Part shown: piece after piece, positions 1 through 8,290 of the stretch | How the letters are laid out: every line of letters begins with the position of its first letter | Position numbering within the stretch: the stretch's first letter is position 1 | Made by a program: the position numbers and the translations under genes | The notes under the pieces: generated by a model | Seen by the model: the letters and a program-made list of their open reading frames with translations, nothing else | Databases searched by the model: none | What the model was told of the DNA's origin: nothing | Origin: a bacterium | GTDB taxonomy: Bacteria > Planctomycetota > Planctomycetia > Isosphaerales > Isosphaeraceae | Assembly: GCA_016125085.1 (NCBI GenBank) | Contig: WGMM01000007.1 | Location: forward strand, 433,383-497,382 | Length of the DNA: 64,000 nt | Direction: 5' to 3'

Positions 1-173
1 CCGGCCTCGATGATGTCCACGCCAAGTAGAGCCAGCGCCCTCGCGAATTCAAGCTTCTCGACGTGGTTCATGCTGCATCCGGGCGATTGCTCGCCGTCGC
101 GTAGCGTGGTGTCGAAAATCTTGACGTAGCGGTCGGCGACGGTCTCTGTCTTTTGGCTCTCGTGCGTGGTCAT
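1..173 (-). CDS. leuA: 2-isopropylmalate synthase, N-terminal fragment (cut by window edge)
   Basis: Only the first 57 codons lie in the window; the gene continues past base 1. Reading from the ATG at 173, residues 18-31 give [14 protein letters not shown] followed by CSMN, the N-terminal signature of the DRE-TIM metallolyase family in its LeuA form, then a helix ending in GVDIIEA. LeuA condenses 2-oxoisovalerate with acetyl-CoA in the first committed step of leucine synthesis. An AAGGACA sequence about 10 nt upstream of the ATG supports the start. Homocitrate or citramalate synthase share the DTTLRDGEQ motif and cannot be fully excluded from this fragment, but the Q-S-P-G-x-S-M-N continuation fits LeuA best. 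Confidence 0.85.
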   Translation of the reverse strand, partial: MTTHESQKTETVADRYVKIFDTTLRDGEQSPGCSMNHVEKLEFARALALLGVDIIEA

Positions 174-441
174 CGGTTATCTGTCCTTGCAGTGAAAGCC
201 GCAATGGCGGCACCGGCCATCGAACTCGACGACCGACGTTGGTACGTCGTGTCAAGGCCCGATGTCTATTGCGGCATTTTCATCATACCCGGCAAGTCAA
301 CGGCTGGCTATCTGTATTTTCCCTGTCGCAACGTCATATTGTGCGTGCTTCGAGGGACGATTTTCCCTGCCGCCCAAGCGATGACGGCTTAAAGGGAGTG
401 TTTCGTTCGCGCTTGCGCGAGAAGCGGTTTCAGCAGGCTTC

Positions 442-3400
442 TCATCGGTTAAGCAGGTTCGTCGCCTCGCGAAAAAACTGCATGGATTCGCGATCCGCGG
501 CGTATTCCGGGCGTTGCATGAGCTTGCCCAAGCGGGCATAGGTCGCCTCGGCCATAGCCTTCCGCCCCAGCTTCCACTGGGCCATGGCAAGAAAGGCGAG
601 GTCAGACGGAGATGCGACTTCCCCGTTCGGAGATTTATTGAGTTCCGCTGATTTCGCCAAAGTCTCAACGGCATACTCGTACTTTTCGGCCCGGTATTGG
701 GCGACTCCGAGGGTGTTGAGAATTGCGGAGAAGTTCGGCATGCGATTTCGGGCTTCTTCGGCCATCGCCATGGCACGGGCGTATTCGGCCAGTTCCCGGT
801 CAGGTGCCGAAGCGAGAAACGATGCGTGGATGCTCAGCACAAGTCCATAATTAGCGACGATTTCGTTGTCTTTCGGATGGTCTTGTACAAGGATTTCAAA
901 ATGGCGTATGGCCGCGTCGAAAGCCGCACTTGCGTCGCCTTGTCTGCCTGTGTCGGCTTCCAGGATCCCTAAGCTTTTCTGTGTGAGTGCCAAACCGATT
1001 CGAAACTCCGTCGCCATCGGGGCGGATTCGACGAGCATTTCGTAATTCTGTATCGCCCCCTGGAATGCCTTACGGGCCTCGTCATTACTACCAATGGATT
1101 TCGCCAGCGTCCCAAGATTTCCGAGTGCCCGGGCCAGACCGTTTCGAAACTCCGATCGGTTCGGGATGGTTTCGACGAGTTCTTCCCAGGTGCGAATGGA
1201 CCGTTCAAAAGCTGCCCGAGCTTTGTCCGCATCGGTTACGGATTCTTCCAGCAGCCCGAGATTGTTCAGGGCTTGGGCCAGATTACTCCGGAATTCCGTC
1301 GCATTCGAATCCGCGTGGATGACGTCTTCGCAGATACGGATGGCTCGCTCATAGGCCTGCCGGGCTTCGTTCGGATTGTTCGAAACGGCTTCCAGAAGGC
1401 CTTGGTGGCTCAGTGCACGGGCGAGGCCGCCCTGATAATCGAGAACGTTCGGCTCGGCTTCGGCAAGGGCTTCGTAGATCTCGATCGCACTCCGGTTCAA
1501 CTTGCTGGCGTTGTCCGTATTGCCTGAGCCTTGTTCCAGAACCCCAAGGTTGCTGAGCGCGCCGGCCAGGCCGGATCGATAATCCAGATACCGCGGATCG
1601 TCATCGATGAGGACCTTCCAGTTCGAAACGGACCGCTCATAAGCGGCACGAGCCTTGTCGAGACGGCTCGTGGCCATTTCCACGTTACCCAGCTTGCCCG
1701 AGACCCGGGCCAGGCCGCTGCGGAACTCCGCAGCCTTAGGATGATCCCTGATAAGCGTTTCGTAAACGAATAAGCTCCGCTCGTAAGCGGATCGGGCTTC
1801 GTCAAGCCGGTTTGCGGCACTTTCCAGATGTCCGAGCTTGTCCAGGACAAGAGCCAGGCCGCCGCGAAACTCCGGCGATTTCGGATGGTCTTTGAACAAT
1901 GTTTCGTATACATGAATTGCCCGCTTATACGCTTCTTTCGCATCGGCGAGTTGGCCGGCGTTCGCTTCCAGATCTCCGAGATTGCCCAAACTGCGGGCCA
2001 GACTGCTACTGAATTCCGTAACCGTCGGGTCGTCTTCGAAGAGGGCTTCCCAGGTTTCGATTGTTCGAACGAACGCTTTGCGTGCCTCGTCCGGTCGGCC
2101 ATTGACGCTTTCCAGAATACCCAGGTTGCTCAGGGCACGTGCCAGGCCGGTGCGAAACTCCGTTGACTTCGGGGCGGTTTCGGCGAGTTCTTCCCAGGTG
2201 CTAATGGCCTGCTCGTAGTTCGATCGAGCATCGCTGGTCTTCCCTGTAGCTTCTTTCGCTATCCCGAGGCTGTTAAGCGAACTGGCTAATCCGCTGCGGA
2301 ACAAAATCGATTTCGGGTCGGATTCGACAAGGGCTTCCCAGGTTTCGCTCGCTCTCTCAAAAGGCGATATGGTATCTTCAATTCTGCCTGAGTTTGCTTC
2401 CAGATTCCCAATGTTGAAAAGGGCTTGGGCCAGACCGATGCGATACTTCGTGGATTTCGGATCGTTTTTCGAAAGGGATTCATGGAATTCGATCGCACGC
2501 TTCAATAATTTTCGGGCTTTGACAGGATCGTCGGAGTTGCGTTCCAGGAGTCCAAGGTTGCTGAGCGCACCGGCAAGTCCTGATTGAAATTCGATTTCAT
2601 TCGGGCTGACTTCGAAAAGTTCTTGCCATAAGAGGATGGCTCGCTCGTAAGCATTACGCGCATCAGCGAAATTGCCGTCATTGGCTTCGAGATTCCCGGA
2701 ATTGAAGAGGGCAAGCGCAAGCCCGCTACGAAACTTCGTTTCCTTCGGATCGTCTTTGACGATGGTCTCGTAAGTCCGGATGGCTCTTGCGTAACTCGCC
2801 CGAGCTCTGACGGTTTTGCCGGCCCCGGTTTCCAGAGTCCCCAGGTTGTTGAGGGCCAGGGCCAGAATGCTTCGAAAGTCCGTCACCTTCGGATTGGCAT
2901 CGATCAGTTCATCGCAGAGACGAATTGCTCGCTCGTAGGCATTTTGCGCTTCTTCGGGTTTGCCCAACTTCTCTTTCACGTTCCCGAAACTGACCAGCAT
3001 ACGGGCCAGACTGCTACGGAACTCCGTAACAGTCGGGTTGGCTTCGAACAGCGATTCCCAGGTTTCGATCGAGAAGTTGATAGCTTCAAGGGCTTTGTCG
3101 GCATTCCCGCCGGTTTCTTCGACGATCGCGAGATTCCCCAATGCGCGTGCCAGATCGCTTCGGAACGCCGTCACCGCCGGGTTCTCTTTGACGAGGACTT
3201 CGTTGGCGTGTATCGCCGAGTGGATAGCTTCGCGAGCGGCTTCGGGGTCGCCGGTCAGCGATTCCAATATCCCGAAGTTGCTGTAGACCAGGGCCAATCC
3301 GGATCGAAAAATCTTCTCTTTCGGGTTGGCTTCGACGAGCGATTCGTATACTTCGATCGACCGCTTGTACATTTCGCGCGAAGTTGCCGTCTTTCCGGTT

Positions 3401-5634
3401 TTGCCCTCGAGCATTCCAAGGTTCATAAGGGCCAGGGCAAGCCCATATTGAAACTCTGTCTGATTCGGATGCGTTTCGATGAGGTCTTCTTGTGTTTTGA
3501 CCGCTCGAACGAAAGTCTTGCGGGCGTCTTCGGTCTTGCCCGTGTCCGCTTCCAGAGAACCGAGGACGTTCAAGCCATCGGCCAGGTCGCTGCGAAACTT
3601 CGAATTCTCCGAATCGGATTTCACGAGTTGATCGAGAATTTTGACCGCCTCTTCGACCGCGTTCTTCGCGTCGGTCTTGTCGCCGATTTCGTCCGTCAGA
3701 ACACCTAACTGAGCAAGCCCGCTGGCCAAGGAATAGAGCGATTGCGGGCGGGTGTCTCTGGAAGACTGCAGATCATCCCGCAACTTTTCGAAAAACTCGA
3801 TCGGCGATTTCAGCAGTTCCTTACGCAGATCCTCGAGTTCGGGGCGGTTTTTGAGCTGTTCGTTCTTCGCCACGGCGTCGGAATACTGCTTCACGGCGTC
3901 GATGGCCATTTTTTCGCGGGCTTCGGCCCGGTTCCGCTCGCTGGTGATTTCAAGGTTTTTCCGTTCCAGCTCCGCTGCATGCCGGGACTGTATGACCAGG
4001 CCCCCAAGACTTCCGATCATCGCGAGTATTAAAGATGCTGCGATTGTCGCCGACTTACCCCGATTCTTTCTTACCCAGCGGCGGGATCGCTCTGTCAAAT
4101 TCTCACGATAAGCTGATATCGGTTCGTCTGCCAGCCACTTTTCGAGGTCATCCGCTAGGGCAGCTGCAGAACGGTAACGTTGGTTTTCCTTCGGGGCAAT
4201 GGCCTTCATGCATATGGCGCTCAAGGCTTTCGAAACCCCTGGTTTCACTTTGGCAGGCGGTACGTAATTTGCCGTACGAAGACGCGCTGCCTGGCGGGGC
4301 TTGGATTCGCCCTGAACCGCTCTGCACGGGAGACTTCCGGTGAGGATCTGATAAAGTATCACACCCAGTGAGAAAACGTCGCACATCGGTGTCATCGTCT
4401 TCAGGCTGTCCGACAGTGAGCCTTCATGTGCTCTTCGATGTTCCGGCGACATATAGGCCGGGGTGCCTCCGATGAAATATCGCCTCCCGCCCTGGCTTTC
4501 GTGCAGGGCGGCGCGTCGGTCGGGATGAATCTCGCCCAGTGGGTGATCCACGTGTGCATGTTCGCGGGTTTTGTTCCAGTCGTCCACGGGATTGACGAGC
4601 AGGGCGAGGCCCCAGTCAACGACATACGTTTCGCCGTAGCTGCCTGTCATGATGTTGGCAGGCTTCAGATCGCAGTGCAGCACGCCTCGGTCGTGAGCAT
4701 ACTGTATCGTCATGCAGACGGATCGAAAATGTTCGAGCAGTTTGCGGAACTGTTGGTTCTTTGTTCCCGGATCACGATAGCGGCCTCCATTGGCATGAAA
4801 TTCTTCGATGACATCGCCCAAGTTCGGGGCGACAATCGATTTCATTACGTAAAACGGAACGCCGGAGGAAGTTTTGCCGAGTCCGTACATGGGCAGCACG
4901 CCGGGGTGGTCGAGTTTGCCGTTGATTTCGGCTTCGAGCAAAAAGCTCACCGGCGTAATGCCATGAGCCATGTGCTGAGATTGCAGCCGTTTCAAGGCCA
5001 CTGATCGCCGGAATTCGCGGTCATGGCATCGAAAAACTTCGCCGAAGGCTCCTTTACCGAGTAGATCGACGTTCTCGTCGAAAACGAACTCCGTTTCGAA
5101 ACGGACTTGGGAATCGCCAGGCGCGGTTGGCGAAGTGTCAGGCGTTACCACCGAATCGCTGACGAAATGTCGTGGTTCAGCGGTTGATATGGATAATTCG
5201 CCCCACGAAGATTCGTCGGGTTCAGATGTAGGGGAGGCTTCGAAATAGCCAGCGGTTACGGAACCGAACCGGGAATTGTAACCAATGGATTGGGTAAAAT
5301 ATGCCTCAGCATTGACAGTGGAGCGAAATATGTCGTCGTCATTGCCGGTAGCCCGATTGAGTGCATGGAGAACGCCGCTTTCGTCCTTTATTGATTCAAG
5401 CAAACGCTCCTGGCCGCCGGCATTGGCAATGCGGCGGTTCAGTAAAGCGTTCAGGTATTCGATCTCTTCGCGCGATAACCAACCCATGTCATGAATAATT
5501 TTATCAAGTGGCAAGTCCTTATTCAGAACCCATGACTGAAAGGCTTCGATGAGCTGCTCTTGCGTGATGTAGTCGTTTTGCAGGGCGAACATGCCGAAGA
5601 GCAGGTTGCGGTTTGCATTTGCCGAGGAATTCAT
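442..5634 (-). CDS. Giant Ser/Thr protein kinase with about 20 TPR-like repeats
   Basis: 1730 residues. An N-terminal helical segment (about 1-80, LLFGMFALQNDYIT) of the kind seen ahead of planctomycete kinases precedes the kinase domain (about 187-505): glycine loop GKGAFGEV (193-200), lysine K215 in VALKRL, catalytic loop H-C-D-L-K-P-A-N (320-327), DWG in place of DFG (340-342) and a TPAYMSPE activation segment. A single membrane span follows (about 529-549), so the kinase should be cytoplasmic and the C-terminal part outside. Residues about 633-1600 are a tandem array of about 20 units of 48 residues with consensus E-F-R-S-G-L-A-x-A-L-x-N-L-G-x-L-E, followed by more divergent TPR-like sequence. 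Catalytic Asp and metal-binding Asp are kept, so activity is likely; the substrate is unknown. AGGAG lies 11 nt before the ATG. Confidence 0.93.
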   Translation of the reverse strand: MNSSANANRNLLFGMFALQNDYITQEQLIEAFQSWVLNKDLPLDKIIHDMGWLSREEIEYLNALLNRRIANAGGQERLLESIKDESGVLHALNRATGNDDDIFRSTVNAEAYFTQSIGYNSRFGSVTAGYFEASPTSEPDESSWGELSISTAEPRHFVSDSVVTPDTSPTAPGDSQVRFETEFVFDENVDLLGKGAFGEVFRCHDREFRRSVALKRLQSQHMAHGITPVSFLLEAEINGKLDHPGVLPMYGLGKTSSGVPFYVMKSIVAPNLGDVIEEFHANGGRYRDPGTKNQQFRKLLEHFRSVCMTIQYAHDRGVLHCDLKPANIMTGSYGETYVVDWGLALLVNPVDDWNKTREHAHVDHPLGEIHPDRRAALHESQGGRRYFIGGTPAYMSPEHRRAHEGSLSDSLKTMTPMCDVFSLGVILYQILTGSLPCRAVQGESKPRQAARLRTANYVPPAKVKPGVSKALSAICMKAIAPKENQRYRSAAALADDLEKWLADEPISAYRENLTERSRRWVRKNRGKSATIAASLILAMIGSLGGLVIQSRHAAELERKNLEITSERNRAEAREKMAIDAVKQYSDAVAKNEQLKNRPELEDLRKELLKSPIEFFEKLRDDLQSSRDTRPQSLYSLASGLAQLGVLTDEIGDKTDAKNAVEEAVKILDQLVKSDSENSKFRSDLADGLNVLGSLEADTGKTEDARKTFVRAVKTQEDLIETHPNQTEFQYGLALALMNLGMLEGKTGKTATSREMYKRSIEVYESLVEANPKEKIFRSGLALVYSNFGILESLTGDPEAAREAIHSAIHANEVLVKENPAVTAFRSDLARALGNLAIVEETGGNADKALEAINFSIETWESLFEANPTVTEFRSSLARMLVSFGNVKEKLGKPEEAQNAYERAIRLCDELIDANPKVTDFRSILALALNNLGTLETGAGKTVRARASYARAIRTYETIVKDDPKETKFRSGLALALFNSGNLEANDGNFADARNAYERAILLWQELFEVSPNEIEFQSGLAGALSNLGLLERNSDDPVKARKLLKRAIEFHESLSKNDPKSTKYRIGLAQALFNIGNLEANSGRIEDTISPFERASETWEALVESDPKSILFRSGLASSLNSLGIAKEATGKTSDARSNYEQAISTWEELAETAPKSTEFRTGLARALSNLGILESVNGRPDEARKAFVRTIETWEALFEDDPTVTEFSSSLARSLGNLGDLEANAGQLADAKEAYKRAIHVYETLFKDHPKSPEFRGGLALVLDKLGHLESAANRLDEARSAYERSLFVYETLIRDHPKAAEFRSGLARVSGKLGNVEMATSRLDKARAAYERSVSNWKVLIDDDPRYLDYRSGLAGALSNLGVLEQGSGNTDNASKLNRSAIEIYEALAEAEPNVLDYQGGLARALSHQGLLEAVSNNPNEARQAYERAIRICEDVIHADSNATEFRSNLAQALNNLGLLEESVTDADKARAAFERSIRTWEELVETIPNRSEFRNGLARALGNLGTLAKSIGSNDEARKAFQGAIQNYEMLVESAPMATEFRIGLALTQKSLGILEADTGRQGDASAAFDAAIRHFEILVQDHPKDNEIVANYGLVLSIHASFLASAPDRELAEYARAMAMAEEARNRMPNFSAILNTLGVAQYRAEKYEYAVETLAKSAELNKSPNGEVASPSDLAFLAMAQWKLGRKAMAEATYARLGKLMQRPEYAADRESMQFFREATNLLNR

Positions 5635-5897
5635 GGCCGAACAGCTCCTGAACGGGGCGAATGAATCGCTAAATCACAAGACGGACAAAGGCGGATAGAC
5701 TTGCAGCTTAAATCAGGATAATCGGTATGACAATTCTTTGGAAGCATGTCCTTCGAGCCATGCGGTCATTCGGATCCGAAATTGCCGAAGGCCGATCCCG
5801 GAAGCGTTTTACGACACATTCCGAAACCGGCCATCTAAGTTATATGATTCCATGATGCCGAATGAATTCAGGGAGCAGGCGCAGTAGATTCAGGTGC

Positions 5898-6974
5898 CTA
5901 GATCGCGGGCTTCAGCGGTTCTGGCGCTTCGATCTTCGGAGCTTCCACTTTCGGTGCCTCGACCTTCGGAGCTTCGATCTTCGGCGTTTCGCCGGCCGGG
6001 AGCGCTTCAGGGGTTTCCAGCGCGGGGGTTGGGGGCGGTTCCAGGCTCAGGGGCGAGGTCGCTTCCGGGCTCGGTGCCGCCGGGATCGATTCGGGGGCGG
6101 GGACGACGCTCTGCGTTTCGATCATCGGCTCGGCCGGGACGATCATGTCCAGGGCAGGGGCCGGTTGTACCGAAACGATGCCGCCGGTGGCTGTGCTCAT
6201 GGCGGTGTCGATGACGATCCGCAGCAGACCGTTAGTTTCGGCGTTGAGAAGTTCGGTGACGTGGTCGTCGTTGGGGATCACGAAGCAGCGGTATGGCTGG
6301 CCGATGTGCGAATTGGCCCACATGAAGTGCTTCGTCTGACGCTTGACGACGTCGTAGTCTTTCTCGGCGTAGATGATCGTCAGAGGCAGGCACACGAGAC
6401 GTTTCGTCTTGATCGGGCTGGCATGCCAGCCCTGCATCGGGCCCCAGTTCCGCCAGCGATTGCCATAACGTACGAGCAGGTTGATGTCATAAAGCCCGCT
6501 GATGAGTGTCAGGCTGTGAAAGTCGCCTTCGCTCAAGCCCGAACGGCCGTCGGAGAAGAGCATGTACGAAAGATGCGCGCCAGCGGAATGGCCGACCAGG
6601 TGGAATTTGGTCGTCGCGATGCCGTAATTCGCCAGATTCGCCTGCGACCAGCGAATGGCTTCGGCGACATCGATCAGGTTGCCGGGATAACGCTGTTCCG
6701 CGCCATATTGGGGTACGACCAGGTTGATGCCGTAAGCAGCCAGTGCCGTGCCGAGCCGGGTGTAGAGATTCTTGTCGTGCTTGTACCAGTTGCCGCCGGG
6801 AACGTAGAACACGACCGGTCCGGTGGAGTTGGCGGCATAGATGTCCAGCAGGTGGCCTTCGCCGTCGAAGGGGACGTCCTTGTAGATCGTCTGGGCCGAG
6901 GAGTTCGGTGCAGCGACGCTGAGTCCGAAAAGGACGGTCGCAAGCAGAACGAGGATGCGACTCATAAGAGACAT
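5898..6974 (-). CDS. Secreted alpha/beta hydrolase (carboxylesterase-like) with Pro-rich repeat tail
   Basis: 358 residues. The first 28 residues form a signal peptide (hydrophobic VLLATVLFGLSVAA, cleavage near SSAQ). The fold is indicated by the oxyanion-type segment YVPGGNWYKHDKN, the nucleophile elbow GHSAGA, an acid candidate in YAEKDYD and a histidine in NDDHV, all in the usual order for the BD-FAE/kynurenine-formamidase-like esterase group. After about residue 265 the protein turns into a Pro/Glu/Ala-rich tail ending in four EAPK(I/V) units, which may act as a flexible or wall-spanning linker. The substrate is not evident. The ATG at 6974 has a GGGAG about 10 nt upstream; a second ATG at 6965 is in frame and would also leave the signal peptide. 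Confidence 0.82.
   Translation of the reverse strand: MSLMSRILVLLATVLFGLSVAAPNSSAQTIYKDVPFDGEGHLLDIYAANSTGPVVFYVPGGNWYKHDKNLYTRLGTALAAYGINLVVPQYGAEQRYPGNLIDVAEAIRWSQANLANYGIATTKFHLVGHSAGAHLSYMLFSDGRSGLSEGDFHSLTLISGLYDINLLVRYGNRWRNWGPMQGWHASPIKTKRLVCLPLTIIYAEKDYDVVKRQTKHFMWANSHIGQPYRCFVIPNDDHVTELLNAETNGLLRIVIDTAMSTATGGIVSVQPAPALDMIVPAEPMIETQSVVPAPESIPAAPSPEATSPLSLEPPPTPALETPEALPAGETPKIEAPKVEAPKVEAPKIEAPEPLKPAI
5926..5985 (-). repeat. Four tandem 15-nt units in the hydrolase tail
   Basis: Four near-identical 15-base units (5926, 5941, 5956, 5971) differ by a few substitutions and encode EAPK(I/V) repeats at the C-terminus of the secreted hydrolase. Unit number could vary by slippage. Confidence 0.85.
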
Positions 6975-7204
6975 CGGTTGCGGGCTCCCAGGGTGCGTAT
7001 TCGAGTGGTGCGTACCTTCGACGCCCGGCGAACCACCGGTACGTCGCGTCGTGTCGAGACCGAATCAAGCTTTTCGTTAGCTGAAATATAGCCTGTATTT
7101 TGGGAAGTCAAAAAATCGGGCGTGTTGGTTCGAGCCCAAATCGAAATCGCCTGCTAATATCGGAAAAGAGCCCGAATAAATGGCCCTCGTTGGGCGATCG
7201 ATCG

Positions 7205-7483
7205 TCATTCGAAAACTTGAGGTTGCGAATCGGAGGCCCTTGGTGAATTTCGTGTGAGGCTTCGGATTTCTTCCTCGATCAGCGCCGCGACCGGTTCTGA
7301 GCCATAAAGTCGAAGCGCAACCCGATGCTTGAGCTCCATTTCCGGCATCTCACCATGTTCGGCCACGATCGAACGGGCGATGGCCGTCCGTGCCAGTTGT
7401 AGCATGGCCCCGGCCCGGGCCAGTTTTTCGTCGGGGGTCATGGCCATCACGCGTTCCATGTACATCTGTTCGACCGACTTCAT
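7205..7483 (-). CDS. Small conserved-looking protein of unknown function
   Basis: 92 residues, not recognised. The sequence is largely helical and charged (MTPDEKLARAGAML near the start, ALIEEEIRSLTR near the end) with no signal peptide, membrane segment or cysteine, so a soluble cytoplasmic protein is expected. It starts 29 nt after the nadD stop on the same strand and has GGAGG 9 nt before its ATG, the strongest ribosome-binding site in this operon; co-transcription with nadD is likely. A link to NAD metabolism is only suggested by position. Confidence 0.7.
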   Translation of the reverse strand: MKSVEQMYMERVMAMTPDEKLARAGAMLQLARTAIARSIVAEHGEMPEMELKHRVALRLYGSEPVAALIEEEIRSLTRNSPRASDSQPQVFE

Positions 7484-7512
7484 GCTTCAGGCCTCCTTCG
7501 GCAGTCGTGCCC

Positions 7513-8121
7513 TCAGCCCTTCGGATCGTTCGCCGCTTCGTAAAGATGATGTTCCCGCAAGTAGACTTCGACCGCCCGGGGCACGAGATACCGCACGCTT
7601 CGCCCTTCCGTGACTCGCCGGCGTATGTCGCGCGAAGCGACGCCGACATCGGGCATCGTCACATGATGAAACGGCTTCGAACCTTCCGGCGGTGTGAAGG
7701 CGTGCAGCACTTCGACCGGCGTACCGGGACGGTTCACCACCACCAGGCTCGCCAGCTCGCAGATGCGCTCGGGCTTGCGCCAGCCGGGCAGGTCGGCCAG
7801 GCTGTCGGCCCCGATCAGAAAGAAGAGTTCGTCCGCCGGCTTCTCGGCTGTCAGCCCTTCGAGGGTTTCGAAGCTGTAATGCGGGCCTGGGCGGGCAAGT
7901 TCGATTTCGGAAGCTTCGAAAGCCTCATGCCCGGCGATGGCCAGTTCGACCATTTCCAAGCGGTGTTTAGCCGACGTCCGCGGCTTGCCCTTGTGGGGCG
8001 GCTCGCCCGCTACGACGAACAGGACACGATCGAGCCCGCACGCTTCCCGGCAGGATTCCGCCAGGATCAGGTGGCCGATGTGGATCGGGTCGAACGTACC
8101 GCCGAAAATTCCCACTCGCAT
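7513..8121 (-). CDS. nadD: Nicotinate-nucleotide adenylyltransferase
   Basis: 202 residues, normal length for NadD. The N-terminus carries GIFGGTFDPIHIGHL, the nucleotidyltransferase motif whose H-x-G-H binds ATP phosphates, and residues 97-105 give FFLIGADSL; the C-terminal VASRDIRRRV corresponds to the family's I-S-S-T-x-I-R motif. The enzyme converts nicotinate mononucleotide and ATP to deamido-NAD in the cytoplasm. It is divergent from priA, with about 170 bases between the start codons, and is followed by a small unknown gene. Confidence 0.95.
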   Translation of the reverse strand: MRVGIFGGTFDPIHIGHLILAESCREACGLDRVLFVVAGEPPHKGKPRTSAKHRLEMVELAIAGHEAFEASEIELARPGPHYSFETLEGLTAEKPADELFFLIGADSLADLPGWRKPERICELASLVVVNRPGTPVEVLHAFTPPEGSKPFHHVTMPDVGVASRDIRRRVTEGRSVRYLVPRAVEVYLREHHLYEAANDPKG

Positions 8122-8216
8122 CGGGCATGTCCGTCACTGAGGCTGTCGATTCGCAAAGACGAGGCGGCGTTTTCGTGAGATTTCACCTGCCGTCGCGTCG
8201 GTTCGTATCGAATAGG

Positions 8217-8222
8217 TATAAT
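8217..8222 (+). promoter_or_regulatory. Candidate -10 box upstream of priA
   Basis: A perfect TATAAT lies between the divergent nadD and priA genes. No good -35 is visible 17 bases upstream. Transcription from here would begin near 8229, leaving almost no leader for an ATG at 8237 and favouring the ATG at 8291 for priA. Confidence 0.4.
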
Positions 8223-8290
8223 CGGTTAATTCGGAAATGTCACGTTCAGCCGCAACCGAAGGAGCGAACCGGTATCGCCCGGAATCACTC

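Noticed and set aside
900..3740. Regular 144-bp periodicity, considered as a CRISPR or DNA satellite
   Set aside because: The units are degenerate, keep one reading frame and encode TPR-like helices; there are no identical short repeats with unique spacers.
5862..7091. Open frame of 409 codons antisense to the secreted hydrolase
   Set aside because: The hydrolase has a signal peptide and GHSAG; the antisense product is Arg/Phe-rich low complexity from the repeat tail.
7115..7142. T-arm-like sequence (GGTTCGAGCCC) suggesting a tRNA
   Set aside because: The T-stem has only four good pairs, and no acceptor, D-arm or anticodon arm could be placed at proper distances upstream.
8258..8264. GAAGGAG as ribosome-binding site for priA
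   Set aside because: No start codon in the priA frame lies 5-12 nt downstream; the next ATG is 26 nt away.
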